Source of the DNA: Methanomicrobiales archaeon
Lineage (GTDB): Archaea > Halobacteriota > Methanomicrobia > Methanomicrobiales > JACTUA01
DNA: 64,000 nucleotides
Reading direction: 5' to 3'
NCBI GenBank assembly: GCA_015660865.1
Contig: JACTUA010000001.1
Span: forward strand, 450,304 to 514,303
Shown here: positions 17,545-25,402 of the stretch, piece after piece
How positions within the stretch are numbered: the stretch's first letter is position 1
Layout: the number at the start of each line of letters is the position of its first letter
Position numbers and translations under genes: made by a program
The notes under the pieces: generated by a model
What the model was told of the DNA's origin: nothing
Database searches by the model: none
The model's input: only the letters and a program-made list of their open reading frames with translations

Positions 17545-19490
17545 CAGACTACAGGGTTCGGGAGGGCAGAGTCCAGGATCTTCGCCGGTGCGGACAGAGC
17601 CATATTCTTGATCCGCGTAAGGAAGCCCTCCCGCTGCTCGGGAACAAAAGCGTGGGTGAAGACCTCGATGATGTTATTGACGGGTACCACTTCAATGATA
17701 TCCCGGTACCTATCTTCTATGAGCACATCATCGATGTTGGCTTTCGGAATCAGCACCTTCCTGATTCCTGCTTTTGCCGCCGCCTCGATCTTGTACGTGA
17801 CCCCTCCCACCGGGAGGACGTCCCCCAGCACCGAGAGGGAACCGGTCATGGCCAAATTCTGTTGGACCGGTATCTTCTCGATGGCCGAGATGACCGCGGT
17901 CGCCACAGAGATGGAGGCGGAGTCCCCCTCCACCCCATAAGTCCCGATGAACTGGATATGGACATCCATGTTTTTAATGTCCTTTCCGGTGAACTTCTTG
18001 ATCAGGGCACTGACATTCTTAATGGACTGCTGAACGATAGACTCCTCATCCTCCCCCCGGAGCCAAGGTTCCTTCCTCTTTTCGAATATGCCGGTGGTGA
18101 TGATCTGGCCGCTTTCTCCCTGGGCCGGGGTCACTACGGCCATGATCTGCTGCACCTGCCCGCTGTCCTCTCCATAGACCGCGAGACCGTTCACCTGGCC
18201 GATGCGAGCACCCTCAATAACGGTCTGGTGGTAATCTCTGCTGCGCCGGATATTCTCATCCGACCACTGCTCCTCGATGGACCGTGCTGTCTCCTTGGCC
18301 TTCAGTACGTGGGCTGCGGTGGTGACCTTCGCATTTTCCTGCCGGGCAAGGTCCCCTGCCACCCGGATCAGCCCCCCGATATCACGGAGCTTCAGGGTGA
18401 GGTGCCCCTTCCGGTTCGACCGCCGCCTCCCCTCGCGGATTACCTCCTCGATGGCAGAGCGGTCGAAGTGGGGGATCTTCCCGTCCTTCTGCACCTCCTG
18501 GGCGATGAACCGGACGAACTTCCTCCTGTTCTCTGGGGTATCCTCCATGGAGTCGCGGAAGAAGATCTCGTACCCGTAGCCCCGGATACGTGACCTGAGG
18601 GCCGGGTTCATGTTCTGAACGGCGTCGACGTTACCTGCGGCCACCATGATGAATTTGCAGGGAACGGGCTCGGTGCGGACCATTGCCCCGCTCGACCGCT
18701 CGGACTGGCCCGTGATGGGGAAGATCCCCTCCTGCAGGGAGGTCAGGAGGTTCTGCTGCGACTGGGGCTCCAGGGAGTTGATCTCGTCGATGAAGAGGAC
18801 CCCGCCATGGGCGCGGTGGATAGCGCCCGCCTCGACCCTGTCGTGGGCGGGGGTCTCGAGCCCGCCGCTCTGGAATGGGTCGTGCCTGACGTCGCCGAGG
18901 AGCGCCCCGGCATGGGACCCCGTGGCATCGATAAAGGGGGCGGTGGCCGTGGCGTCGTTGGAGACCAAGAGCTTCGGCACCATGAGGTCTTCCCGGGGGG
19001 TGGTATACCGCAGGGCCATGAAGACGAAGGCGGCGGCGATGATGCCCATGAGCCACTGGTAGGTGATGAAAGCAAACGCCACGATCCCGAAGATGAAGAG
19101 GAGGATCAGGGTGTTCCGGGTCTGGCTCCTCCGCTTTGCCTCTGCCTTATGGGCGGTGACTATCTGCTTCCCCCTTCCCGCGGCAACCGTGCGTATGATG
19201 GGGTTGTTCGAGTCCTCGGAGTTCGGGTAGACCAGGATGTCCTGGAGCTCTTCCTTGGGGAGGAGCTCGGCCATGGCCTTCGCGAGCATGGACTTTCCCG
19301 TACCGGGGGATCCGATCATCATCACATGGCGTCGCTGGATAGCCGCCTTCCGGATCACCTCGACGGCATGATCCTGCCCGATGACCTGGTCGATGAGCTT
19401 CGGCGGTACCTCGATCTCGGAGGATACCGCAAGCTCCAGGCCTCCAAGCACCTGTTCCTCGTCGTTTTTCGCGTTCTGTGTCGTCTCCAT
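17544..19490 (-). CDS. lonB: Membrane-anchored ATP-dependent protease LonB
   Basis: Archaeal Lon, 648 aa. The AAA+ domain has P-loop GSPGTGKS at 60-67, interrupted after Walker A by two membrane helices (about 127-144 and 147-161) that anchor it to the membrane, the hallmark of LonB. The C-terminal protease domain has the serine in GVEGDSASISVA and the lysine in MTGSLSVLGDVLPVGGVTYKI. It degrades membrane and unfolded proteins. First gene of lonB-tldD-pmbA; its promoter shares the 94-nt spacer with prs. Confidence 0.96.
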   Translation of the reverse strand: METTQNAKNDEEQVLGGLELAVSSEIEVPPKLIDQVIGQDHAVEVIRKAAIQRRHVMMIGSPGTGKSMLAKAMAELLPKEELQDILVYPNSEDSNNPIIRTVAAGRGKQIVTAHKAEAKRRSQTRNTLILLFIFGIVAFAFITYQWLMGIIAAAFVFMALRYTTPREDLMVPKLLVSNDATATAPFIDATGSHAGALLGDVRHDPFQSGGLETPAHDRVEAGAIHRAHGGVLFIDEINSLEPQSQQNLLTSLQEGIFPITGQSERSSGAMVRTEPVPCKFIMVAAGNVDAVQNMNPALRSRIRGYGYEIFFRDSMEDTPENRRKFVRFIAQEVQKDGKIPHFDRSAIEEVIREGRRRSNRKGHLTLKLRDIGGLIRVAGDLARQENAKVTTAAHVLKAKETARSIEEQWSDENIRRSRDYHQTVIEGARIGQVNGLAVYGEDSGQVQQIMAVVTPAQGESGQIITTGIFEKRKEPWLRGEDEESIVQQSIKNVSALIKKFTGKDIKNMDVHIQFIGTYGVEGDSASISVATAVISAIEKIPVQQNLAMTGSLSVLGDVLPVGGVTYKIEAAAKAGIRKVLIPKANIDDVLIEDRYRDIIEVVPVNNIIEVFTHAFVPEQREGFLTRIKNMALSAPAKILDSALPNPVV

Positions 19491-19519
19491 CCCTGGAGTG
19501 CCCCTCTCGGCACGATCAA

Positions 19520-19560
19520 GTAATTAAGTAGTTATAGTTCTGTCCCTGATCGTTTAAGTA
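19520..19560. promoter_or_regulatory. Divergent lonB/prs promoter region
   Basis: For prs (plus strand), TTTAAGTA at 19553-19560 would start transcription near 19582, almost leaderless at ATG 19585. For lonB (minus strand), CTTAATTAC at 19520-19528 would start near 19498, again a very short leader to ATG 19490. Both are inferred from TATA position only. Confidence 0.4.
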
Positions 19561-19584
19561 CTTTCAGCTGATGGTGGTTGACGG

Positions 19585-20430
19585 ATGAAAGTTGCCTGTA
19601 CGGGGCGATCCCGGGCCCTCGGGGCCAGGATTGCCGAGCATCTCGGGACCCGGCTCGTGGAGACGAACCTCTCCCGGTTCCCGGACGGCGAGATCTACCT
19701 CCGGACCGGCCTCCTCGACGAGACAACGGTCGTGGTCGGGAGCCTCCTCGGGAGCGAAACACTCGTGGAGCTCCTCCTCCTCATCGATGCCTGCCACCGC
19801 TCGGAGGTCCTCCTCGTCGTACCCTACCTGGGCTACGCCCGGCAGGACCGTGAGTTCAAGCCGGGCGAGCCCGTTTCCGCCCGGGCCATGGCAAGGGCCC
19901 TCTCCCACGGAGTCTCCCGGGTCGTCACGGTGAACGTCCACAAGGAGAGCGTCCTCTCCCACTTCACCGTGCCCGCATCCCAGGTGAACCTCGCTCCTGA
20001 GGTCGGGGACTTCATCGCGGGCCTCAACCTGGAGAACCCCCTGATCCTCGCGCCCGACAGGGGTGCCGTGCCCTTCGCCACCGCCGTCGCTTCCCGGGGC
20101 GGCTGGGAATTCGACCACCTGGAGAAGACGCGAATCTCGGGGGAGGAGGTGAGGGTTGAACCCGGGAAGAACGGCCCATGGACCGGGGATGTGGTCCTCG
20201 TAGATGACATCATCTCGACTGGCGGAACCCTGGCGGCAGCGGCCCGCATGCTCCACGCCCAGGGGGCAAAAGGGGTCCACGCGGTCTGTGTCCACGGCCT
20301 CTTCGCCGGTACTGCCCTCGGCCTGCTCCATTCCGCCGGAATCAGCCGGATAGCAGCGAGCGATACCATCGAGGGCCCAAACAGCCTCTACTCGGCCGCA
20401 GGACCGCTCGTACAGGCGCTCTCCCGATGA
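19585..20430 (+). CDS. prs: Ribose-phosphate pyrophosphokinase
   Basis: PRPP synthetase (281 aa): ribose 5-phosphate plus ATP gives PRPP and AMP, feeding purine, pyrimidine, histidine and tryptophan synthesis. The N-terminal FPDGEIYLR and YLGYARQDREFKPGEP match the ATP/Mg region, and the PRPP loop VLVDDIISTGGT is at about 204-215. It is shorter than bacterial Prs (about 315 aa), as usual for archaeal class III-like enzymes. It overlaps rtcA by ATGA; the later gene gfcR also has a PRPP loop. Confidence 0.95.
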   Translation: MKVACTGRSRALGARIAEHLGTRLVETNLSRFPDGEIYLRTGLLDETTVVVGSLLGSETLVELLLLIDACHRSEVLLVVPYLGYARQDREFKPGEPVSARAMARALSHGVSRVVTVNVHKESVLSHFTVPASQVNLAPEVGDFIAGLNLENPLILAPDRGAVPFATAVASRGGWEFDHLEKTRISGEEVRVEPGKNGPWTGDVVLVDDIISTGGTLAAAARMLHAQGAKGVHAVCVHGLFAGTALGLLHSAGISRIAASDTIEGPNSLYSAAGPLVQALSR

Positions 20431-21410
20431 TCACCATTGACGGTTCCCAGCTCGAAGGGGGAGGACAGATCCTCCGGGGTGCTGTCGCTCTCTCTGCCCG
20501 CTCCCGCACGCCGGTCGAGGTGGTGCGGATCCGTGCACGGAGGGGCAGGTCGGGCCTTGCACCCCAGCATATCGCGGCCATCAAGGCCGTCGCTGCCGCC
20601 TGTGATGCCAGCTGCGAGGGGCTCCGGCTGGGGAGCGACCGGATCATCTTCCGGCCACAGATACCTGTGGCGAGAGATATAAGGGCTGACGTAGGTACCG
20701 CGGGCTCAGTGGCCCTTGTCCTCCAGGCCTGGCTCCCCGTCGCCCTGACGGTGGGTGGATCCATCACCATTACAGGGGGGACCGAAGTAGACCGGAGCCC
20801 AACCATCGATTACCTGGAGCAGGTCCTCTTCCCGGTCCTTGCCCGGCACGGGGCAAAGATACGCACCGAGATCCTGAAGAGGGGATATTACCCGGAGGGC
20901 GGCGGGGAGGTCCGGGTCTCCGTGGAAGCATCCCGTCTCTCGCCCATCACTTTTCAGGATGAGAAGCCCGGGTCCTGCGGGATCATCTCCTGTTCCTCCA
21001 ACCTCCCCGACCATGTGGCCGAGAGGCAGGCAGCTGCCGCAAAGAGACTCCTCGCCGACAGGCTGGGGATCCCGTGCGAGGTCAGGCTGGACCGGAGGAG
21101 AGGGGCATCGACAGGCTCCTCCTGCACCGTCTGGGCCGGACCCAAGGGCGCAATCGGCCTGGGGAAGCGAGGCCTCCCCGCGGACCGGGTCGGGGAGATT
21201 GCGGCACGGGCGCTCCTTGACGAGGTCACAAGGGGGGGACAGGTGGACAGCCACCTCGCTGACCAGCTCCTCATCTTCATCGCCCTCTTCAGGGGCCGGT
21301 TCACCGCCCCGGCCTGCTCCCTTCACGCTGCCACCATGTGCTGGCTCCTTGAGCGGTTCGGGTACCAGGTACACTCCAGGAGCAATGGCGTCGTGGAGTT
21401 CTCCGCATGA
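20427..21410 (+). CDS. rtcA: RNA 3'-terminal phosphate cyclase
   Basis: RtcA (327 aa) makes 2',3'-cyclic phosphate RNA ends using ATP through a covalent AMP-histidine. The diagnostic start IDGSQLEGGGQILRGAVAL is clear, as are SVALVLQAWLPVAL, KRGYYPEGGGEV, and a DQLLIFIALFRG segment before the C-terminal HAATMCWLLERFG with the candidate adenylated His. Length is typical. It overlaps prs upstream and nob1 downstream by ATGA. Confidence 0.96.
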   Translation: MITIDGSQLEGGGQILRGAVALSARSRTPVEVVRIRARRGRSGLAPQHIAAIKAVAAACDASCEGLRLGSDRIIFRPQIPVARDIRADVGTAGSVALVLQAWLPVALTVGGSITITGGTEVDRSPTIDYLEQVLFPVLARHGAKIRTEILKRGYYPEGGGEVRVSVEASRLSPITFQDEKPGSCGIISCSSNLPDHVAERQAAAAKRLLADRLGIPCEVRLDRRRGASTGSSCTVWAGPKGAIGLGKRGLPADRVGEIAARALLDEVTRGGQVDSHLADQLLIFIALFRGRFTAPACSLHAATMCWLLERFGYQVHSRSNGVVEFSA

Positions 21411-21862
21411 GGTACGCCATCGATGCCTCATTCTTCTTCTCGGAGGCCACCCTGGAGGGGGAGCTCTTCACCCCGCCCTCGGTGGTTGAGGAGATAGTGG
21501 ATGTCCGGTCCCGGTGCCGGCTGGAGGCATTCCTCGCATCCGGCCTCACGGTAGTCACCCCCTCCGCAGAGAGCGTGAGGAGGGTCGCTGCGGCAGCCGG
21601 AGAGACGGGCGATCTGATCCGGCTCTCACCGGCAGATACCGATCTCCTCGCCCTCTCCCTCGACCTCGGGGCTGTCACCGTGACTGATGACTATGCCATC
21701 CAGAACGTTGCCCAGAGGCTCGGTCTGGGGGTGAGGGGAATTCTCCAGGGGAAGGCCCGCCCCAGGAGATGGAAGTTCCGGTGCCCGGGCTGCAACCGGA
21801 GGTATTCCGCGGCCGGCACCTGCCCGGTCTGCGGTTCGCTCCTTTCCCGAAGCCTTAAGTAG
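21407..21862 (+). CDS. nob1: NOB1-like ribosome-maturation endonuclease (PIN + zinc ribbon)
   Basis: 151 aa. PIN domain (about 1-110) with acidic residues D6, D77/D79 and D94/D95, then a C-terminal zinc ribbon CPGC (126-129)...CPVC (139-142). This architecture is that of archaeal NOB1, which cuts the 3' end of 16S rRNA precursor (site D). It overlaps rtcA by ATGA, so the pair couples two RNA-end processing enzymes. Confidence 0.92.
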   Translation: MRYAIDASFFFSEATLEGELFTPPSVVEEIVDVRSRCRLEAFLASGLTVVTPSAESVRRVAAAAGETGDLIRLSPADTDLLALSLDLGAVTVTDDYAIQNVAQRLGLGVRGILQGKARPRRWKFRCPGCNRRYSAAGTCPVCGSLLSRSLK

Positions 21863-21885
21863 GATGCTTTCGTGAATCTCCTCTT

Positions 21886-22494
21886 ATGTCCTCTCTCGAT
21901 GACCTGATCCGGCGGGCGCGGCTGCTGCATGCCGAGGGGCACAGCCAGAGCCAGATCTCCGACGAGTTGAACCTCTCCATGGAGACGGTCACGTACCTCC
22001 TCATGAAGGAGAAGGAGGGGGATGTCCCGAAGGACGTGCTCATTGACTGGACCTCGGTGAGCGGGAGGGCCGACCTCCTCGACGACCTGGCGGCCCTCAT
22101 GATCGGGCAGTCGCGTCCCCCGGGATGCCCTCTTGAGGAGGCGCAGCCCGAGGTCTCGGCGGTGGTCGGTATCGCCCTCTCGAGTGTCCCCCTCGCGACC
22201 CTCATCGCCCTCCAGGAGAACCTGAAGCTCGCGGTCTACTTCCCGTCGAGGCACTCCGTCTCGGACCCGCCGATGGGTTCCCTCTCCGAAAACTTTGCCC
22301 CGGTGAGCGGTGAGGCCTGTGTCATCGTGGACGATGTCATCACCTCCGGGAAGACTCTCAGGGAAGCGGTGGAGTACCTGAGAGGCCATGGGGCGAACCC
22401 TGCCTCCATCTGGGTCATCTTCGACAAGCGGGGCGTGCGGGAGATCGACGGGGTCCCGGTCCAGGCCCTCTTCCGTGTCTCGCGGCTCGACTGA
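21886..22494 (+). CDS. gfcR: GfcR-type PRPP-loop transcriptional regulator
   Basis: 202 aa. N-terminal helix-turn-helix (about residues 8-42: HSQSQISDELNLSMETV) fused to an orotate phosphoribosyltransferase-like domain with PRPP loop VIVDDVITSGKT at 146-157. In haloarchaea the homologue GfcR activates glycolytic and related genes; in this methanogen the target is unknown. The PRPP loop is intact, so sensing or binding of a phosphoribosyl ligand is plausible. Follows nob1 by 23 nt. Confidence 0.88.
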   Translation: MSSLDDLIRRARLLHAEGHSQSQISDELNLSMETVTYLLMKEKEGDVPKDVLIDWTSVSGRADLLDDLAALMIGQSRPPGCPLEEAQPEVSAVVGIALSSVPLATLIALQENLKLAVYFPSRHSVSDPPMGSLSENFAPVSGEACVIVDDVITSGKTLREAVEYLRGHGANPASIWVIFDKRGVREIDGVPVQALFRVSRLD

Positions 22495-22502
22495 TCTTAC
22501 CG

Positions 22503-22521
22503 AACTTCTTATATAGAAGTT
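22503..22521 (+). promoter_or_regulatory. Thermosome promoter: TATA box inside a perfect dyad
   Basis: AACTTC (22503-22508), TTATATA (22509-22515), GAAGTT (22516-22521): a perfect 6-bp inverted repeat centred exactly on the TATA box. Predicted transcript start is near 22538, and GTGAGGT before ATG 22559 is the ribosome binding site. A dimeric repressor on this site would block TBP, as heat-shock repressors do in other archaea (for example HSR1 on CTAAC-N5-GTTAG). Confidence 0.6.
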
Positions 22522-22558
22522 TAAATCCATGAATATTCACGCACAGTGAGGTTACTTT

Positions 22559-24181
22559 ATGCTTTCAGGACAGCCTATCATCATTCTGAAGGATAACGTC
22601 GAGCGGTCGCGGGGCCACGATGCCCAGCGGTCCAATATCATGGCCGCGAAGGCGATTGCCGCCGCGGTCCGCACCACCCTCGGCCCCCGGGGGATGGACA
22701 AGATGATCATCGACTCGACCGGGGACATCGTGATCACGAACGACGGGGCAACCATCCTCCACGAGCTCTCAGTCCAGCACCCCGGCGGGAAGATGGTCGT
22801 GGAGGTCGCAGAGACCCAGGACGACGAGGTGGGGGACGGGACCACCACCGCATGCATCCTCGTAGGGGCCCTCATGGAGGAGGCCGAGCGGATGCTCGAG
22901 CAGGAGATCCACCCGACCGTCATCGCCCAGGGATACCGGATGGGGATGGAGAAGGCTATCGAGATCGTGAATGCCCTGGCCATCACCGTCAAGCCCGATG
23001 ACGTAGAGACCCTGAAGAAGATCGCCGACACCGCGATGACCGGTAAGTCCATCGAGCAGGTGAAGGCGAAGCTCGACGGGATCGTCGTGGATGCCGTCCG
23101 GGCCGTGGTCCAGACCGTCGACGGGAAGCTCATGGTGGACGAGGATGACGTGAAGATCAAGAAGCACGTCGGCGAGACCATCGACGATGCCGAGTTCATC
23201 CGGGGCATTATCATCGAGAAGAAGCGCGTTTCCGAGGAGATGCCGAAGAGTGTCAAAAAGGCGAAGATCGCCCTCATCGCGACCCCCCTCGAGATCACAA
23301 AGACCCAGGTGAAGTCCAAGATCAAGATCACCTCCCCCGACCAGCTCATGGCGTTCGATACCCAGGAGAAGGGGGCACTCCGCCAGATGGCCGACAAGGT
23401 CATCGAGACCGGCGCGAACGTCCTCCTCTGCCAGAAGGGGATCGCCGACTCGGTCCAGTACTACCTGGCCAAGGAAGGCATCATGGCCATCGAGGATGTC
23501 CCCGAGAAGGATATGCTCTTTGCCGCCCGGGCCCTGAACGGATCCATCGCAAACAAGCCCCATGACCTCACCGCGAAGATGCTCGGGCAGGCCGAGCTCG
23601 CAGAGGAGATGGAGGGGGTGGACCTGGTGAAGATCTCCGGCTGCAGGAACCCGAGGGCAGTGACCATCCTCGTCCGCGGCTCCACCCAGGTACTCATCGA
23701 CGAGATGGAGCGGGCAGTCTACGACGGCATCCGCGTGGTGATGGACGCCATCGAGGACCAGAAGTATGTGGTCGGGGGCGGGGCAGTGGAGACCGAGGTG
23801 ATGCTCCGGGTCAGGGAGTATGCCGCGTCCGTGGGCGGGAGGATCCAGCTCGCCATCGAGGGCTTTGCCAATGCCTTCGAGAGCATCCCGAGGACCCTTG
23901 CCGAGAACTCGGGCTTCAACCCCATCGACAAGCTCGTGGAGCTGAAGACCGCCCATGCCAAGGGGAAGAAGCGGGCCGGGCTGAACGTATACACGGGGAA
24001 GATCGTGGACATGTTCGACGAGAACGTCTTCGAGCCGATGCGGGTGAAGATCCAGGCCATCAAGTCGGCGGCCGAGGCCTCGAGCCTCCTCATCCGGGTG
24101 GACGACATGATGATCACCCAGAAGAAGGAGCTCCCCCCTGGCATGGGCATGCCACCGGGCGGTATGCCCCCCATGGGTTAA
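22559..24181 (+). CDS. Thermosome subunit (group II chaperonin)
   Basis: 540 aa group II chaperonin, ATP-driven folding cage. Features in order: equatorial domain with NIMAAKAIAAAVRTTLGPRG and NDGATIL, ATP-binding GDGTTT, apical domain in the middle, VVGGGAVETEVMLR near the second equatorial part, and the Gly/Met-rich C-terminal tail (GMGMPPGGMPPMG) that lines the cavity. Length is typical. Monocistronic by context, with its own dyad-containing promoter and a T-rich stretch downstream. Confidence 0.97.
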   Translation: MLSGQPIIILKDNVERSRGHDAQRSNIMAAKAIAAAVRTTLGPRGMDKMIIDSTGDIVITNDGATILHELSVQHPGGKMVVEVAETQDDEVGDGTTTACILVGALMEEAERMLEQEIHPTVIAQGYRMGMEKAIEIVNALAITVKPDDVETLKKIADTAMTGKSIEQVKAKLDGIVVDAVRAVVQTVDGKLMVDEDDVKIKKHVGETIDDAEFIRGIIIEKKRVSEEMPKSVKKAKIALIATPLEITKTQVKSKIKITSPDQLMAFDTQEKGALRQMADKVIETGANVLLCQKGIADSVQYYLAKEGIMAIEDVPEKDMLFAARALNGSIANKPHDLTAKMLGQAELAEEMEGVDLVKISGCRNPRAVTILVRGSTQVLIDEMERAVYDGIRVVMDAIEDQKYVVGGGAVETEVMLRVREYAASVGGRIQLAIEGFANAFESIPRTLAENSGFNPIDKLVELKTAHAKGKKRAGLNVYTGKIVDMFDENVFEPMRVKIQAIKSAAEASSLLIRVDDMMITQKKELPPGMGMPPGGMPPMG

Positions 24182-24213
24182 TCCCGCGGCTTCGACGAAA
24201 CACCCGAATCTCA

Positions 24214-24229
24214 CCCTTTTCATTTTTTC
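24214..24229 (+). terminator. T-rich terminator after the thermosome gene
   Basis: CCCTTTTCATTTTTTC lies about 35 nt after the thermosome stop. Pyrimidine/T-rich runs of this kind end transcription in archaea. No stable hairpin is evident. Confidence 0.4.
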
Positions 24230-24316
24230 TCGGTGGGAGTCCCGTGATCCTGAGAGCACGGCTTCCTCAACTCCGATAAAATTATGGCTGTTGGGGCGAA
24301 ACGCTTCTCCTCTCCT

Positions 24317-24401
24317 GCCGGGGTAGTCTAGCTCGGTAAGGCGGTGGCCTCGAAAGCCGCTGTTGCTTGGCAACTCGGGAGTTCAAATCTCCCCCCCGGC
24401 G
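24317..24401 (+). tRNA. tRNA-Ser (CGA anticodon)
   Basis: An 85-nt cloverleaf. Acceptor GCCGGGG pairs with CCCCGGC, followed by discriminator G at 24401. The anticodon stem GTGGC/GCCGC holds loop CTCGAAA (anticodon CGA). A long class II variable arm (TGTTGCTTGGCAACTC) fits serine. T-arm GGGAG-TTCAAAT-CTCCC. CCA is not encoded. No intron. An upstream AT-rich box (AAAATTATG, about 24278-24286) is a likely promoter. Confidence 0.93.
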
Positions 24402-24498
24402 TGTTTTCTTCTCCCGGGCAGGTCTGCATTCAGAAAACCATTATATTGCTACTTCACCCACCATCTCTTTAACCGCATGGAACGGCCTGCGTGAGTCC

Positions 24499-25344
24499 AT
24501 GTTCGAGCAGGATGTGGTGGAGCCTGGATATATCTTCGGTTACATCCTCTCGCTCCTCGCCCTGTCCTGGGGGCTCCTGATCCTATCAGCATTCGGTTTT
24601 CTGCCATCGGTCGCCCTCGGTATCATCCCCTTCATCCCGGGCATCCTTGCCCTCCTCTTCCTCTCCCTGGAGGGGCATCCCGTAGAGGTTCATGCCTGGC
24701 CCCTCCTGCGCCCTGTTACGATTCCTGCCACCATCTTCGCGGTTGTCTACCCGTTCATCCTTATCGGGCTCGCAGCGTTCGTGGCCCTCGGGACAGGCCT
24801 CGGGTATCTGAACAGCGGCGCCGGGACGGGGATCCTCGCAGGGGCGATCCTCGCCGTATCTGCGTTCATCTACGCAATCCCGGCATCCCTCGGGCAGGAG
24901 TACGGGTACAGGGGATACCTCCTCCCGGCCCTCACCTACTGGCAGGGACGGGTTGCCGCTACCGTCTCGGTCGGGATCGTCTGGGGCCTTGCCATGGCCC
25001 CCGTGTCTTACCTTATCCTCCAGGCACAGGGAACGGGGGACCCTTTCTCGATCGCGATCCTCGCGTTCCTCTTCACCGTTGCGATCTCCTTCGCCTTCTC
25101 CTGCTGCTACTACCTCTCCGAGAACATCCTCCCCGTCGTCCTCATGAACATCCTCCTCCTCCTGGCCATCCCGGCCTTCTTCTCCAGCTCCTGGAACCCT
25201 GCGGGAACAGGGTCCGGTGGCCTCATCGGAGTGACCTGGCCCTCTCCTCTGCCCCTCCTCCTCCTCCTGGCCATGGCATTTGTCCCGATCTTCTCCTGGC
25301 TCTTCGTGGTGATGAACGGCGAAGTCGACGGGGATGCCCTCTGA
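24499..25344 (+). CDS. CPBP-like membrane protein with degenerate active site
   Basis: About 281 aa with roughly eight hydrophobic helices. The motif QEYGYRG at 133-139 matches the EExxxR signature of CPBP/Abi intramembrane proteases except that the first Glu is Gln. The later WGLAMAP and SENILPVVLMN segments lack the usual catalytic histidines, so it may be a non-peptidase member. Start ATG 24499 was chosen because the frame upstream runs into the tRNA. It ends 58 nt before the ABC exporter, so a functional link is possible. Confidence 0.7.
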   Translation: MFEQDVVEPGYIFGYILSLLALSWGLLILSAFGFLPSVALGIIPFIPGILALLFLSLEGHPVEVHAWPLLRPVTIPATIFAVVYPFILIGLAAFVALGTGLGYLNSGAGTGILAGAILAVSAFIYAIPASLGQEYGYRGYLLPALTYWQGRVAATVSVGIVWGLAMAPVSYLILQAQGTGDPFSIAILAFLFTVAISFAFSCCYYLSENILPVVLMNILLLLAIPAFFSSSWNPAGTGSGGLIGVTWPSPLPLLLLLAMAFVPIFSWLFVVMNGEVDGDAL

Positions 25345-25376
25345 CCTGGTGCGATGGGATGGGTCCAGCACCGGCT

Positions 25377-25384
25377 TTTATATA
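25377..25384 (+). promoter_or_regulatory. TATA box of the ABC exporter, probably leaderless transcript
   Basis: TTTATATA centred at 25380 lies 23 nt before ATG 25403. The expected transcript start therefore falls at or within a few nt of the start codon, and no ribosome binding site precedes it. Confidence 0.55.
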
Positions 25385-25402
25385 ACAACGGGCCACCTCT
25401 CT

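Noticed and set aside
22769-24373. Long minus-strand frame (over 500 codons) opposite the thermosome gene
   Set aside because: Antisense shadow of a conserved chaperonin; histidine/leucine-rich translation and no ribosome site or promoter.
24367-24498. Longer start for the CPBP-like gene
   Set aside because: The extended frame would run through the tRNA-Ser; ATG 24499 follows a plausible promoter instead.
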